A stretch of DNA of 64,000 nt, taken from contig JANXSE010000053.1 of the NCBI GenBank assembly GCA_025356695.1, forward strand, positions 1 to 64,000, in the 5' to 3' direction. Both the position numbers and the translations under genes were made by a program. Every line of letters begins with the position of its first letter. Position 1 is the first letter of the stretch. Shown one piece after another: positions 26,663-35,209 of the stretch. The DNA is from Betaproteobacteria bacterium (GTDB lineage: Bacteria; Pseudomonadota; Gammaproteobacteria; Burkholderiales; SG8-41). Under the pieces are notes generated by a model, which did not search any database, was not told the origin of the DNA, and worked only from the letters and a program-made list of their open reading frames with translations.

Positions 26663-27310
26663 ATGACACCCGAAGCAATCGTGCATTACCTCAAGCAGCA
26701 TCCGGAATTCTTCGAAGAACAGAGCGAATTCCTCTCCACCGTGGCTTTGGCGCATCCGCATGGCGGACGCACGGTTTCGATCAGCGAGCGGCAGATCCTG
26801 ACACTGCGCGAAAAAGGCAAACAGCTGGAAGACAAATTGCGCGAGCTGATCGAGTTCGGCGAGCAGAATGACGTGATCGGCGAAAAACTGCACCGCCTGA
26901 CGCTGGCGATGATCGCCGCGCGCGATGCCGAATCGGCCATCCAGGCCATGTATTTTCATCTGCGCGAAGACTTCGCCGTACCGCATACCGCGATCCGGCT
27001 GTGGCCGCAGTGGGACCATCCGCAGACACCGGAGTTTGCCGAAGCCAGCATGGCGTCGCGCGATTTTGCCGCCAGCCTTGCCCACCCGTATTGTTCGACC
27101 AAGGCGATGGTGGACACCGGCGAGTGGTTTGGTGAAAACACCGCGCACCTGCGTTCGTTCGCCTACGTCACGCTCAAGAACGACCAGACAATCGGACTGC
27201 TCGCCATGGCGAGCGAAGACGCGCAGCGTTTTTATCCCGAGATGGGCACGTTGTATCTCAAGCGCCTCGGCGACATCTCGGCGGCGACGCTGCTGCGCTA
27301 TCTCGCCTGA
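26663..27310 (+). CDS. DUF484 family protein
   Basis: Protein of 215 residues of the DUF484 family, a GAF-like fold commonly encoded between dapF and xerC. Visible traits are IVHYLKQHPEFFEE at the N-terminus, a charged helix KGKQLEDKLRELIEFGEQND (about 52-71, likely coiled coil), and a C-terminal GAF-like half ending LYLKRLGDISAATLLRYL. Function unknown; gene order suggests expression with xerC. Confidence 0.9.
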   Translation: MTPEAIVHYLKQHPEFFEEQSEFLSTVALAHPHGGRTVSISERQILTLREKGKQLEDKLRELIEFGEQNDVIGEKLHRLTLAMIAARDAESAIQAMYFHLREDFAVPHTAIRLWPQWDHPQTPEFAEASMASRDFAASLAHPYCSTKAMVDTGEWFGENTAHLRSFAYVTLKNDQTIGLLAMASEDAQRFYPEMGTLYLKRLGDISAATLLRYLA

Positions 27311-27320
27311 TGGACACGGT

Positions 27321-28256
27321 GTGAGGCGCGGCGCGGAACCCGCAACGCCGCCGCCCGCCCGCGACGCCGGCGCGGACAAGCTGCTGGCGCAATTTCTTTC
27401 ACATTTGGCGAACGAGCGCCGCCTGAGCCCCAACACGGTCAGCAACTACGCGCGCGACGTGCGCGCGCTGCTCGATCTGGCCGCGGATACCGCGCTGGCG
27501 AAACTGCAGATCCATCAAATGCGCCGCTACATCGCGCAACTGCACGCGCGCGGCCTCGACGGCCGCAGTCTGGCGCGCATGCTCTCGGCGTGGCGCGGTT
27601 TTTTCCGCTATCTCGCGCGCGACCACGGCTTTGCCAGCAACCCCTGCGCCGGATTGCGCGCGCCAAAGTCGAAAAAAACGCTGCCGCACGCCCTCTCGCC
27701 CGACGAGGCCGCGCGCCTCATGGAGATCGAGGGCGACGATGCGATGACAGTGCGCGACCGGGCGATGTTCGAATTGTTTTATTCCTCCGGCCTGCGCTTG
27801 TCCGAACTGACGGGCCTGGCGCCTGACGACGTCAATTACAGCGACGCCATTGTGCGCGTCACCGGCAAGGGCGCGAAAACGCGCGTGGTTCCGGTCGGCA
27901 CGCAGGCGCTGGCGGCCCTGCGCGCATGGCTCAGGGCGCGCGCCGCGTTTATCAACACCGATCCGACCGCGCTCTTCGTCAATGCGGCCGGCAAACGCAT
28001 TTCGCCGCGCACGATCCAGGCGCGCATGAAGCAATGGGCGTTGAAACTCGGCCTCTCCGCCGATCTGCATCCGCACATGCTGCGGCATTCGTTTGCCTCG
28101 CATGTGCTGCAATCGAGCGGCGACCTGCGCGCGGTGCAGGAAATGCTCGGCCATGCCAGCATATCGACCACGCAGGTCTATACCCATCTCGATTTTCAAT
28201 ACCTTGCCAAGGTCTACGATCAGGCGCATCCGCGCGCCAAAAAGAAATCCGCGTAG
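27321..28256 (+). CDS. xerC: Site-specific tyrosine recombinase XerC
   Basis: Resolves chromosome dimers at dif together with XerD. From the GTG at 27321 it is 311 residues: an N-terminal SAM-like core-binding domain (about 22-115, LSHLANERRLSPNTVSNYAR) and the catalytic domain with the complete tyrosine-recombinase set, namely Arg in SSGLRLSELTG, Lys in GKGAKTRVVP, HxxR in HMLRHSFASH, His in LGHASIS and the nucleophile Tyr in TQVYTHLDF. No ATG exists near the domain start, and the frame upstream runs through DUF484, so GTG is preferred. Position after dapF and DUF484 supports XerC over XerD. Confidence 0.94.
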   Translation: MRRGAEPATPPPARDAGADKLLAQFLSHLANERRLSPNTVSNYARDVRALLDLAADTALAKLQIHQMRRYIAQLHARGLDGRSLARMLSAWRGFFRYLARDHGFASNPCAGLRAPKSKKTLPHALSPDEAARLMEIEGDDAMTVRDRAMFELFYSSGLRLSELTGLAPDDVNYSDAIVRVTGKGAKTRVVPVGTQALAALRAWLRARAAFINTDPTALFVNAAGKRISPRTIQARMKQWALKLGLSADLHPHMLRHSFASHVLQSSGDLRAVQEMLGHASISTTQVYTHLDFQYLAKVYDQAHPRAKKKSA

Positions 28257-28285
28257 TTCAGGGCGCACAACCTCGTTTGGAAAAC

Positions 28286-29461
28286 ATGCAGAAAATCATT
28301 CTGAAAGCCGGGCGCGAGAAATCGCTGAAGCGCCGCCATCCGTGGGTGTTTTCCGGTGCCGTGGCGAAAATGCCGGCGGGTGTCGATGCCGGCGCAACGG
28401 TGGAAGTGCGTTCGGCCGACGGCGAATTTCTCGCGGTCGCGGCGTGCAATCCGCAATCGCAGATCGTCGGCCGCGTCTGGGACTGGCGCGAACGCGACAT
28501 CGACGCGGCGTTTTTCCTCGACCGCGTGGCGCGCGCGGCCGGGCTCCGCCGGCGCCTGCTGCCACAATGCGATGCGGTGCGGCTGGTGCATGCCGAGGCC
28601 GACGGGCTGCCGGGTGTGGTGATCGATCAATACGGCGACGTCGTCGTCATGCAGTTGTCGAGCGCCGGCGCCATGCGCTGGCGCGAAGCCATCGCCGATG
28701 CGATCGAACAGACCCTCAAACCGAAAACCATTTTCGAGCGTTCCGACGCAGATGTTCTGACGCTCGAAGGGCTGCAACCGCAGGTCGGCCTGCTGCGCGG
28801 CGCGCCGCCGCCGCAGGACATGACGGTGGAGGACGCCGGCGCGAAATTCGAAATCGACGTGCCGCACGGGCACAAGACCGGTTTTTATCTCGATCAGCGC
28901 GACAACCGCCTGCGGTTGCGCGAGCTGGCGGCAGATTGCGACGTGCTCGATTGTTTTGCCTATAGCGGCGGCTTCACCATCAACGCGCTGAAGGGCGGTG
29001 CGAAAAGCGTTACCGCGGTGGACAGCGCCGGGCCGGCGCTGGCAATCCTGCGGCGCAACGCGATTTTGAACAAGCTTCCGGCACCGGAGTGCATCGAGGG
29101 CGATGTGTTCCAGGTGCTACGCAAGATGCGCGACCAGGCGCGCAGTTTCGATTTGATCGTGCTCGATCCGCCGAAATTCGCGCCGACTGCGGCGCACGCC
29201 GAGAAGGCGGCGCGCGCCTACAAGGACATCAACCTGCTGGGTTTCAAGTTGCTGAAACCGGGCGGTCTGCTGTTTAGCTTTTCGTGTTCGGGCGGTGTCT
29301 CGCGCGACTTGTTTCAGAAAATCGTCGCTGGCGCGGCGCTCGATGCCGGTGTCGATGCGCAGATCGTCAACCATTTGAGCGCCGGCGCTGATCATCCGGT
29401 GGCGCTGAATTTTCCCGAAAGCGAATATCTGAAAGGCGTGGTTTGCCGCGTCGCAGGTTAG
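28286..29461 (+). CDS. rlmI: 23S rRNA cytosine methyltransferase, RlmI-like
   Basis: Class I SAM-dependent rRNA methyltransferase of 391 residues, matching RlmI, which makes m5C1962 in 23S rRNA. It has an N-terminal PUA RNA-binding domain (about 1-75, LKAGREKSLKRRHPWVFSGA), a linker domain, and the catalytic domain with HKTGFYLDQRDNR, the SAM loop in DCFAYSGGFTINAL, VTAVDSAG and the DPPKFAP motif. The ATG at 28286 places PUA at the very N-terminus. It is 29 bp downstream of xerC. Confidence 0.92.
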   Translation: MQKIILKAGREKSLKRRHPWVFSGAVAKMPAGVDAGATVEVRSADGEFLAVAACNPQSQIVGRVWDWRERDIDAAFFLDRVARAAGLRRRLLPQCDAVRLVHAEADGLPGVVIDQYGDVVVMQLSSAGAMRWREAIADAIEQTLKPKTIFERSDADVLTLEGLQPQVGLLRGAPPPQDMTVEDAGAKFEIDVPHGHKTGFYLDQRDNRLRLRELAADCDVLDCFAYSGGFTINALKGGAKSVTAVDSAGPALAILRRNAILNKLPAPECIEGDVFQVLRKMRDQARSFDLIVLDPPKFAPTAAHAEKAARAYKDINLLGFKLLKPGGLLFSFSCSGGVSRDLFQKIVAGAALDAGVDAQIVNHLSAGADHPVALNFPESEYLKGVVCRVAG

Positions 29462-29510
29462 TGGTGGAAATTCGTCATTGTGCAGGCGGCGTGTCGTTAC
29501 TCTGGCGACT

Positions 29511-29738
29511 TCACTTCTTCGCCGTTTTCTCCGGCACCATATCGACGCCGCCCGGATGCCAGGGATGGCAGCGCAGCAGGCGCCGCACCGCCAGCCAGCT
29601 GCCGCGCAGCGCGCCGTGGGTGTCGATGGCCTCGCTCGCATACGCCGAGCAACTCGGATAAAACCGGCACTGGCCGCCGACAAAGGGGCTCAGGCACAGT
29701 TGATAGAGACGAATGGCGATCAGCAGCAGGCGTTTCAT
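29511..29738 (-). CDS. yidD: Membrane protein insertion efficiency factor YidD
   Basis: Small amphipathic protein of 75 residues assisting YidC-dependent membrane protein insertion. The family signature is clear: [18 protein letters not shown] then [12 protein letters not shown] (three cysteines), [20 protein letters not shown] and VDMVP. The ATG at 29738 was chosen because homology starts there; the longer TTG-started frame is shadow sequence. It is convergent with rlmI. YidD usually lies between rnpA and yidC, and here those genes are not adjacent. Confidence 0.93.
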   Translation of the reverse strand: MKRLLLIAIRLYQLCLSPFVGGQCRFYPSCSAYASEAIDTHGALRGSWLAVRRLLRCHPWHPGGVDMVPEKTAKK

Positions 29739-29862
29739 CGGGTTGGTTGGGGCATTTCGAAGCGGCCAGTATAGCCCGGCGCCCCGGAGGGTCTTTGCAA
29801 CCGCGACATGATCGGCGTAACCTATTCGGCCTGACCCTGTGTCCGGACCAGTGAACCCGACC

Positions 29863-30189
29863 ATGATTTTGAAACGCGGATTTCTGCAGATACTGCTGGC
29901 AGCGTTGCTGCTGGTGGCGCAGTACGCCGCGTTGACGCACGGCCTGCGGCATTGGCAGCCGAACCAGCTCGCACAATCACAGCAGGAGGACGGCGGCAAG
30001 CAAAAAACGCCGTCATCGTTGTGCGATTTCCACGTCGCGTTTGCCGAAGTGCTGGGCGCGGTCGGTTCCTGCGCGGTACCGCCGCTCGCAGTGGTGCAGG
30101 TCGGCGAGTCCGTCGCTGATCCGCTCTACGTTCCGCATACCGCAAAACTGCTTGCGCCGCTCTCGCGCGGCCCGCCCATTCTCCTCTGA
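29863..30189 (+). CDS. Small secreted/membrane-anchored protein of unknown function
   Basis: Protein of 108 residues that I do not recognise with certainty. It has an N-terminal hydrophobic helix (about 6-24) that can act as a signal peptide or anchor, a HWQPNQ stretch, a Q/E/K linker, then [14 protein letters not shown] with a Cys-x2-His pair and a second cysteine (SCAVPPLA). The ATG at 29863 is likely; a GTG at 29839 is an alternative. Being first in a metal-transport gene run, a metal-related periplasmic role is possible; the Cys/His pattern recalls DUF2946-like proteins only weakly. Confidence 0.6.
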   Translation: MILKRGFLQILLAALLLVAQYAALTHGLRHWQPNQLAQSQQEDGGKQKTPSSLCDFHVAFAEVLGAVGSCAVPPLAVVQVGESVADPLYVPHTAKLLAPLSRGPPILL

Positions 30190-30251
30190 TTCGCTTGGGG
30201 ACAATCGCCATGCGCGGTTGTCGTGGTCCTTTGTGTTGACGGGAGAAATCC

Positions 30252-31676
30252 ATGTTCAGACGAAATTTGATTGCCGTTGCGGTAGCGCTGACGTGTGTCG
30301 TGCCGGCTTACGCGCAGGACGCCGAACTCGCGAAGATCCGCGGCGAGATCAAACAGATGCGCGAGAGTTACGAAAAGCGCATTCAGGAACTTGAAAAGCG
30401 TTTGTCCGAAGCCGAGTCAAAAGCCGGCAAGGCTGAAACAGCGGCGAACAAGGCAGAACAAAGCGCCGGCAGAGCCGAGGGTGCGGTGGTGGCCGCGTCC
30501 TCCGCAAGCGGCGCGGGCCGCAGCGCGGAAAATGCTTTCAATCCCGCGATGTCGCTGATACTGCAGGGCAGCTACGCCAGAACGTCGCGCGACCCGAACC
30601 AGTACCGCATCAACGGTTTTGTGCCTCCGGGCGGCGAGATCGGTCCGCCCAAACGCAGTTTCGGCCTGAACGAAACCGAACTCAATTTCAGCGCCAACAT
30701 CGATCCCTATTTCCGCGGCGTGGCGATCGCGGCGCTCGCCCCCGAGGGCGGCATTGAAGTCGAGGAGGCGTATTTCCAGACGCTGGCGCTGCCCGACGGC
30801 CTGACGCTCAAGGGCGGGCGTTATTTCTCCGGACTCGGTTATCTGAACGAGCAGCATCAGCACGCCTGGGATTTTCGCGATGCGCCGCTGCCGTACAAGG
30901 CCTTCCTCGGCAATCAGTACAAACAGGACGGCGTGCAGCTCAAATGGCTGGCGCCAACCGATTTGTTCATGGAGGTCGGCGCGGAACTCGCCGCCGGCGA
31001 CCGTTATCCGGGCAGCACGCAAAACAAAAACGGCATCGGCAGCAGCAGCCTGTTCGGCCATCTCGGTGGCGACATCGGTGACAGCATGGCGTGGCGCGCG
31101 GGACTGTCGCATCTTTGGACCTCGCCGAAAGACCGCAGCTATACCGATACCGATGTGCTTGGCGGCACGGTGACCAACAGCTTCACCGGCCGGGCAAAAC
31201 TGCTGGCGCTCGATGGCGTGCTGAAATGGGCGCCCAACGGCAATTCGACCGAACGCAATTTCAAGCTGCAGGGCGAATACTTCCGCCTGAAGCAGGACGG
31301 CACGCTGACCTACAACGACACGGCGGGCAGCGCCGTTTTTAATTCCGTCAGTGGTGCCTTGCAGACCGACCAGTCCGGCTACTACCTGCAGGGCGTATGG
31401 CAGTTTTATCCACGCTGGCGCGTCGGTTACCGCTACGACGCCTTGGGTTACGGCACTGTCAACAACGGCGTTGCCGGTCCTGCTGCGGCTAATTTCCCGC
31501 TGCTGGCGAACTACAGTCCGTCGCGCAACACGCTGATGCTCGATTTCAGCGCCACCGAATTCAGCCGTTTCCGGCTGCAGGTCGCCGCCGACAAGTCGCG
31601 CCCCGGTGCCACCGACAACCAAATCATGCTGCAGTACATCCACAGTCTGGGCGCGCACGGCGCGCACAAGTTCTGA
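30252..31676 (+). CDS. Outer-membrane beta-barrel protein with an N-terminal coiled coil
   Basis: Protein of 474 residues with a signal peptide (cleavage after PAYAQ, about residue 21), a coiled coil of E/K/A heptads (about 24-78), a short A/S-rich linker, and a barrel-like C-terminal part (about 95-474) full of alternating aromatic strands such as GYYLQGVWQFYPRWRVGYRY, ending in a phenylalanine as outer-membrane proteins do. The layout recalls porins with N-terminal coiled coils (OprP/OprO or LamB-like). It is followed after 12 bp by a metal-receptor gene, so a role in zinc or manganese passage across the outer membrane is inferred. GGGAG precedes the ATG. Confidence 0.72.
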   Translation: MFRRNLIAVAVALTCVVPAYAQDAELAKIRGEIKQMRESYEKRIQELEKRLSEAESKAGKAETAANKAEQSAGRAEGAVVAASSASGAGRSAENAFNPAMSLILQGSYARTSRDPNQYRINGFVPPGGEIGPPKRSFGLNETELNFSANIDPYFRGVAIAALAPEGGIEVEEAYFQTLALPDGLTLKGGRYFSGLGYLNEQHQHAWDFRDAPLPYKAFLGNQYKQDGVQLKWLAPTDLFMEVGAELAAGDRYPGSTQNKNGIGSSSLFGHLGGDIGDSMAWRAGLSHLWTSPKDRSYTDTDVLGGTVTNSFTGRAKLLALDGVLKWAPNGNSTERNFKLQGEYFRLKQDGTLTYNDTAGSAVFNSVSGALQTDQSGYYLQGVWQFYPRWRVGYRYDALGYGTVNNGVAGPAAANFPLLANYSPSRNTLMLDFSATEFSRFRLQVAADKSRPGATDNQIMLQYIHSLGAHGAHKF

Positions 31677-31688
31677 GCGGGGTGTGAC

Positions 31689-32612
31689 ATGAAAAAAGGT
31701 GAAATGATGAAACGGGGTTACAAATTGTTCTGCGGCACTGCCTGCGCCTTGTTCGCATTGCCGGCCTTCGCCGCATTCAATATTTTTGCCTGCACGCCGG
31801 AGTGGGGGGCGCTGTCCAAAGAACTCGCCGGCGAAAAAGCAAACATCTACACGGCGACCAACGCGCTGCAGGATCCGCATCACATTGAGGCGCGGCCAAG
31901 CCTGATTGCACGTGCACGCAGCGCCGATCTGATGGTGTGCACCGGGGCCGACCTTGAAGTCGGCTGGATGCCGCTGGTGTTGTCGCAATCAGGCAACGCA
32001 AAAATCCGCGCCGGTCAGCCCGGCAATTTCGAGGCGTCGCGTTTCGTCACCATGCTTGAGGTGCCGGCGAGCATCGACCGTTCGCAGGGCGACGTGCATC
32101 CGGGCGGCAATCCGCATATTCATCTCGATCCGCGCAACATTGCGAAAGTCGCCGCCGCGCTGGGCGAACGCATGGCACAGCTCGATGCCGCAGATGCGGA
32201 AGGCTACCGCCAGCGCACGCAGAATTTTCTCGAGCGCTGGCAACAGGCGATCCCGCGCTGGGAGAAAGAAGGCGCGCCGCTCAAAGGCATGGCGGTCGTC
32301 GGTTATCACAGGAACATGACCTATCTGAATGCGTGGCTCGGCATTCGTGAAATCGGCAGTCTGGAGCCCAAGCCGGGATTGCCGCCGACCACCGCGCACA
32401 TGAGCGAGTTGCTCGCACGCCTCGCCAGGGATCCGGCCAAAGCGGTGGTGCGTTCCGCGTACAACGATCCGCGCGCTGCGGAATGGCTGACCGGCAACGC
32501 GAAGATCCCCGCGGTGACCCTGCCGTTTACCGTTGGCGGCAGCGACAAGGCAAAGGATCTGTTCGGTTTGTTCGACGATACGATCGCGCGTCTGCTGGTG
32601 GTGGCGAAATGA
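31689..32612 (+). CDS. Zinc/manganese ABC transporter substrate-binding protein (ZnuA/TroA type)
   Basis: Periplasmic metal receptor of 307 residues, cluster A-I. It has a signal peptide (hydrophobic to about residue 28), then FNIFACTPEWGALSKEL. Candidate metal ligands lie in DPHHIEARPS, NPHIHLDPRN and GYHRNMTYL, and the acidic ligand in the C-terminal lobe is less clear. There is no long His-rich loop as in many ZnuA proteins. The ATG at 31689 has GGGGTG upstream; 31704 is an alternative. It overlaps the permease gene by 4 bp. Confidence 0.9.
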   Translation: MKKGEMMKRGYKLFCGTACALFALPAFAAFNIFACTPEWGALSKELAGEKANIYTATNALQDPHHIEARPSLIARARSADLMVCTGADLEVGWMPLVLSQSGNAKIRAGQPGNFEASRFVTMLEVPASIDRSQGDVHPGGNPHIHLDPRNIAKVAAALGERMAQLDAADAEGYRQRTQNFLERWQQAIPRWEKEGAPLKGMAVVGYHRNMTYLNAWLGIREIGSLEPKPGLPPTTAHMSELLARLARDPAKAVVRSAYNDPRAAEWLTGNAKIPAVTLPFTVGGSDKAKDLFGLFDDTIARLLVVAK

Positions 32613-33373
32613 ATGCCGCCGCGGTTGATCTGAGCATCCTGTGGCCCGCACTGATTGCGGGGCTGCTGGTCACTGCAACGCATGTGCCGCTTGGCACGCA
32701 GGTGCTGGGCCGCGGCATTGTCTTTATCGATCTGGCGATTGCGCAGATTGCCGGGCTCGGTGTGGTCGCCGCGGATTTGCTCGGTTTCGAAGCGCATGGC
32801 TGGGCGGTGCAGGTCTCGGCGCTGACTGCCGCGCTGGCCGGCGCCATGTTGCTGACGTGGACCGAGAAACACTGGGCCGATGTGCAGGAAGCGATCATCG
32901 GCGTCACTTTTATTCTCGCGGCGAGTGGCGCGCTGATTTTGCTGGCGAGCAATCCGCACGGTGCCGAGCATCTGAAAGAACTGCTGGTCGGCCAGATCCT
33001 GTGGGTGAGCCCGGACCGTCTGCCGTGGGTGGCCGCGGCCTACGCGCTGATTCTGCTGCTGTGGTTTACCCTGCGCGAACGCATGGGGCCGGTCGGCTTT
33101 TATGCGCTGTTTGCCTGTGCTGTCACCGTGTCGGTGCAGCTCGTCGGACTATATCTCGTCTTCACCTCGCTGATCGTACCGGCACTGGCGACGCGCACAC
33201 TGACGCGGCGCCGACTGGCCACCGGTTACGCCGTAGGTGCGGCCGGTTATGCGCTCGGCCTGCTCGTTTCGGCGCTGACCGACTGGCCGTCCGGCCCGGC
33301 GATCGTCTGGGTGATGACGGTGATCGCGATCGCGTTTTACGCGCTGGCACCGGCGCACGACCGGGCCGCCTGA
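32609..33373 (+). CDS. Metal ABC transporter permease (ABC-3/ZnuB family)
   Basis: Inner-membrane permease of 254 residues with about eight hydrophobic segments. The coupling region GRGIVFIDLAIAQIAGLGVV (residues about 33-52) fits the ABC-3 family, which serves zinc, manganese and iron uptake. It is translationally coupled with the receptor gene (ATGA overlap at 32609). No ATP-binding subunit gene precedes or follows: next comes a terminator-like hairpin and a CDF exporter. The ATPase must be encoded elsewhere or be shared. Confidence 0.88.
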   Translation: MNAAAVDLSILWPALIAGLLVTATHVPLGTQVLGRGIVFIDLAIAQIAGLGVVAADLLGFEAHGWAVQVSALTAALAGAMLLTWTEKHWADVQEAIIGVTFILAASGALILLASNPHGAEHLKELLVGQILWVSPDRLPWVAAAYALILLLWFTLRERMGPVGFYALFACAVTVSVQLVGLYLVFTSLIVPALATRTLTRRRLATGYAVGAAGYALGLLVSALTDWPSGPAIVWVMTVIAIAFYALAPAHDRAA

Positions 33374-33387
33374 CGGCGCCCGGTTTT
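33361..33387 (+). terminator. Possible rho-independent terminator
   Basis: CCGGGCCGCC, a TGAC loop and GGCGCCCGG form a GC-rich stem with one bulged base, followed by TTTT. The stem includes the permease stop codon. It would end the metal-uptake transcript before the CDF gene. Confidence 0.55.
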
Positions 33388-33484
33388 CATTCCGTGACAG
33401 CTGCGGGGGCTTCGCGCTAAAGTGCCGAAGCGCCGCAATCTCCGGCCGCTCAAGCGCGCGCCCAACAGTACAGACACAGACACC

Positions 33485-34429
33485 ATGCAAGATCATTCCC
33501 ACGCTCATCCGCACGACCATCACCACGGTCACAAGGACCTGCATCATCATCACGTGCCGCGGCCGGATGCGATGCGCGCGTTTGCGCTCGGCATTGTGCT
33601 GAACATCGCTTTCGTCATCGTCGAATGGGTGTTTGGGGTGATGGCCGGTTCGCTCGCGCTGATCGCCGATGCAACCCACAACTTTGGCGATGTGCTCGGC
33701 TTGATGCTGGCGTGGGGCGCGGCTTCGCTGGCGCGGCGGCCGCCGTCGGCGCGGTTTACCTACGGCCTTGGCGGTTCGACCATACTCGCCGCCTTGGCCA
33801 ACGCGATGTTGCTGCTGGTGGCGATCGGTGGCATTGCGTGGGAGGCGGTCCACCGCTTTGGCAGCGTCGAACCGGTCAACGCGCCGATTGTCATCTGGGT
33901 TGCGCTGTTCGGTGTGCTGATCAACGCTGCAACCGCCTGGCTGTTCATGGCCGGCGGCAAGCACGACCTTAATATGCGCGGTGCCTATCTGCACATGGCC
34001 GCCGATGCCGGCGTGTCGCTGGGCGTGGCGGTGGCCGGCCTGGGTATGATTTATACCGGCTGGCGCTGGCTCGATCCGGTGGTCAGTCTGGTGATCGTCG
34101 CGGTGATTTTCGTCGGCACATGGAGCCTGTTGCGCGATTCGGTGCGCATGGCACTGCAGGCCGCCCCCGAGCATATCGACACGACCGGTGTGCGGCGTTA
34201 TCTGGCGGCGCTACCCGGTGTGACGGAAGTGCATGATCTGCATATCTGGGCGATGAGTACGGCGGAAAACGCCATGACCGCGCACCTGGTGATGCCGGCG
34301 GGACACCCGGGCGACGATTTTTTTGCCGATGTGGTCGAGCATATCGAGCATCAATTTGAAATCGGCCACGTCACCATCCAGATCGAAACCGGCCGCGCCT
34401 GCGCGCTCGCACCCGACCACGTCGTGTGA
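33485..34429 (+). CDS. Cation diffusion facilitator, zinc exporter type (CzcD/ZitB-like)
   Basis: Proton-coupled metal exporter of 314 residues. The N-terminus is a histidine-rich metal-binding tail ([20 protein letters not shown], residues 4-23), followed by six membrane helices and a C-terminal cytoplasmic ferredoxin-like domain (about 225-314, [14 protein letters not shown]). The transport-site pairs are HxxxD in both TM2 (DATHNFGD) and TM5 (HMAADAGVS), which by family favour zinc over manganese or iron. The ATG at 33485 gives the His-rich start. Its position beside an uptake cassette suggests a locus for zinc balance. Confidence 0.93.
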   Translation: MQDHSHAHPHDHHHGHKDLHHHHVPRPDAMRAFALGIVLNIAFVIVEWVFGVMAGSLALIADATHNFGDVLGLMLAWGAASLARRPPSARFTYGLGGSTILAALANAMLLLVAIGGIAWEAVHRFGSVEPVNAPIVIWVALFGVLINAATAWLFMAGGKHDLNMRGAYLHMAADAGVSLGVAVAGLGMIYTGWRWLDPVVSLVIVAVIFVGTWSLLRDSVRMALQAAPEHIDTTGVRRYLAALPGVTEVHDLHIWAMSTAENAMTAHLVMPAGHPGDDFFADVVEHIEHQFEIGHVTIQIETGRACALAPDHVV

Positions 34430-34439
34430 CCGGTGCGGG

Positions 34440-34467
34440 CTTGAAATCCCTTTAGCGGCCCCAATTT
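34440..34467 (+). promoter_or_regulatory. Heat-shock (sigma-32/RpoH) promoter of hslVU
   Basis: CTTGAAA (34440-34446) is a perfect match to the sigma-32 -35 box; after 12 bp follows CCCCAATTT (34459-34467), close to the -10 consensus CCCCATnT. Spacing is within the known 11-16 bp. It lies about 80 bp before the hslV start, as expected for a heat-shock protease operon. Confidence 0.85.
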
Positions 34468-34479
34468 CCTTTCTTCCAT

Positions 34480-34493
34480 CGTCTTTCAAGACG
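34480..34493 (+). other. Stem-loop in the hslVU leader
   Basis: CGTCTT-TC-AAGACG gives a perfect 6-bp stem in the expected 5' end of the hslVU transcript. In E. coli a leader stem-loop stabilises hslVU mRNA; equivalence here is inference from position. The loop of two bases would force one pair open. Confidence 0.45.
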
Positions 34494-34544
34494 GCTGCGC
34501 CTGCCGCGGCCGTTCCACCGGTCGATCACACAGGCGAGTTTTCC

Positions 34545-35081
34545 ATGGAACAATTTCACGGCACGACCATCGTTTCGGCGCGGCGCGGCAACCGCGTTGC
34601 CCTTGGCGGCGACGGCCAGGTCACCTTCGGCAACGTCGTGCTGAAAGCGACCGCGCGCAAGGTGCGGCGTCTTTACGCCGACAAAATACTGGCCGGATTT
34701 GCCGGCGGCACCGCGGACGCATTCACACTGTTCGAACGCTTTGAAGCCAAGCTTGAAAAACATCAGGGCAATCTGCTGCGCTCGGCGGTCGAACTGGCGA
34801 AAGACTGGCGCACCGACCGCATGCTGCGCCGGCTCGAAGCCATGCTGGTGGTGTGCGACACGCAAAGCTCGCTGATCATCTCCGGCAACGGCGATGTGCT
34901 CGAACCCGAGCAGGGCCTCGTCGCCATCGGCAGCGGCGGCTCGTACGCGCAGGCGGCAGCGCGCGCGCTGCTCGAAAACACGCCGATGCCGCCGGAAGAC
35001 ATCGTCAAGAAAGCGCTGACGATCGCCGGCGATATGTGCATCTATACCAATCAGCAGCACACCATTGAAATACTTGAGTGA
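34545..35081 (+). CDS. hslV: ATP-dependent protease subunit HslV
   Basis: Peptidase subunit of the HslVU (ClpQY) protease, 178 residues. After the short propeptide MEQFHG the mature chain begins TTIVSARRG, with the N-terminal threonine nucleophile. Further proteasome-beta-like blocks are [30 protein letters not shown], the [16 protein letters not shown] helix region and the C-terminal TNQQHTIE. The long upstream extension is shadow sequence. It is driven by a sigma-32 promoter, followed by hslU after an unusually long 128-bp gap. Confidence 0.97.
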   Translation: MEQFHGTTIVSARRGNRVALGGDGQVTFGNVVLKATARKVRRLYADKILAGFAGGTADAFTLFERFEAKLEKHQGNLLRSAVELAKDWRTDRMLRRLEAMLVVCDTQSSLIISGNGDVLEPEQGLVAIGSGGSYAQAAARALLENTPMPPEDIVKKALTIAGDMCIYTNQQHTIEILE

Positions 35082-35110
35082 GGTGTTGGGCGAGAGGGGT
35101 GAGGAGTAAT

Positions 35111-35140
35111 GCCGATGGCGGATTTCCGCGTCGCATCGGC
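35111..35140 (+). other. Inverted repeat between hslV and hslU
   Basis: GCCGATG (35111-35117) pairs with CATCGGC (35134-35140), and inside it GCGGA-TT-TCCGC forms a second stem with a 4-nt bulge. No T-run follows, so it is more likely an RNA processing or stability element than a terminator. It lies in the long hslV-hslU gap. Confidence 0.4.
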
Positions 35141-35209
35141 TGCATTCCCGCCTTGCCCAAACGCCCGACGTTCCACACCCCGCCTTTTGCTACGTACCCA
35201 GGACTTCTA

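Noticed and set aside
29740..29862. Zur-type operator before the metal cassette
   Set aside because: I looked for a GTTATA..TATAAC-like palindrome and found only the 8-bp GTCCGGAC, which does not match.
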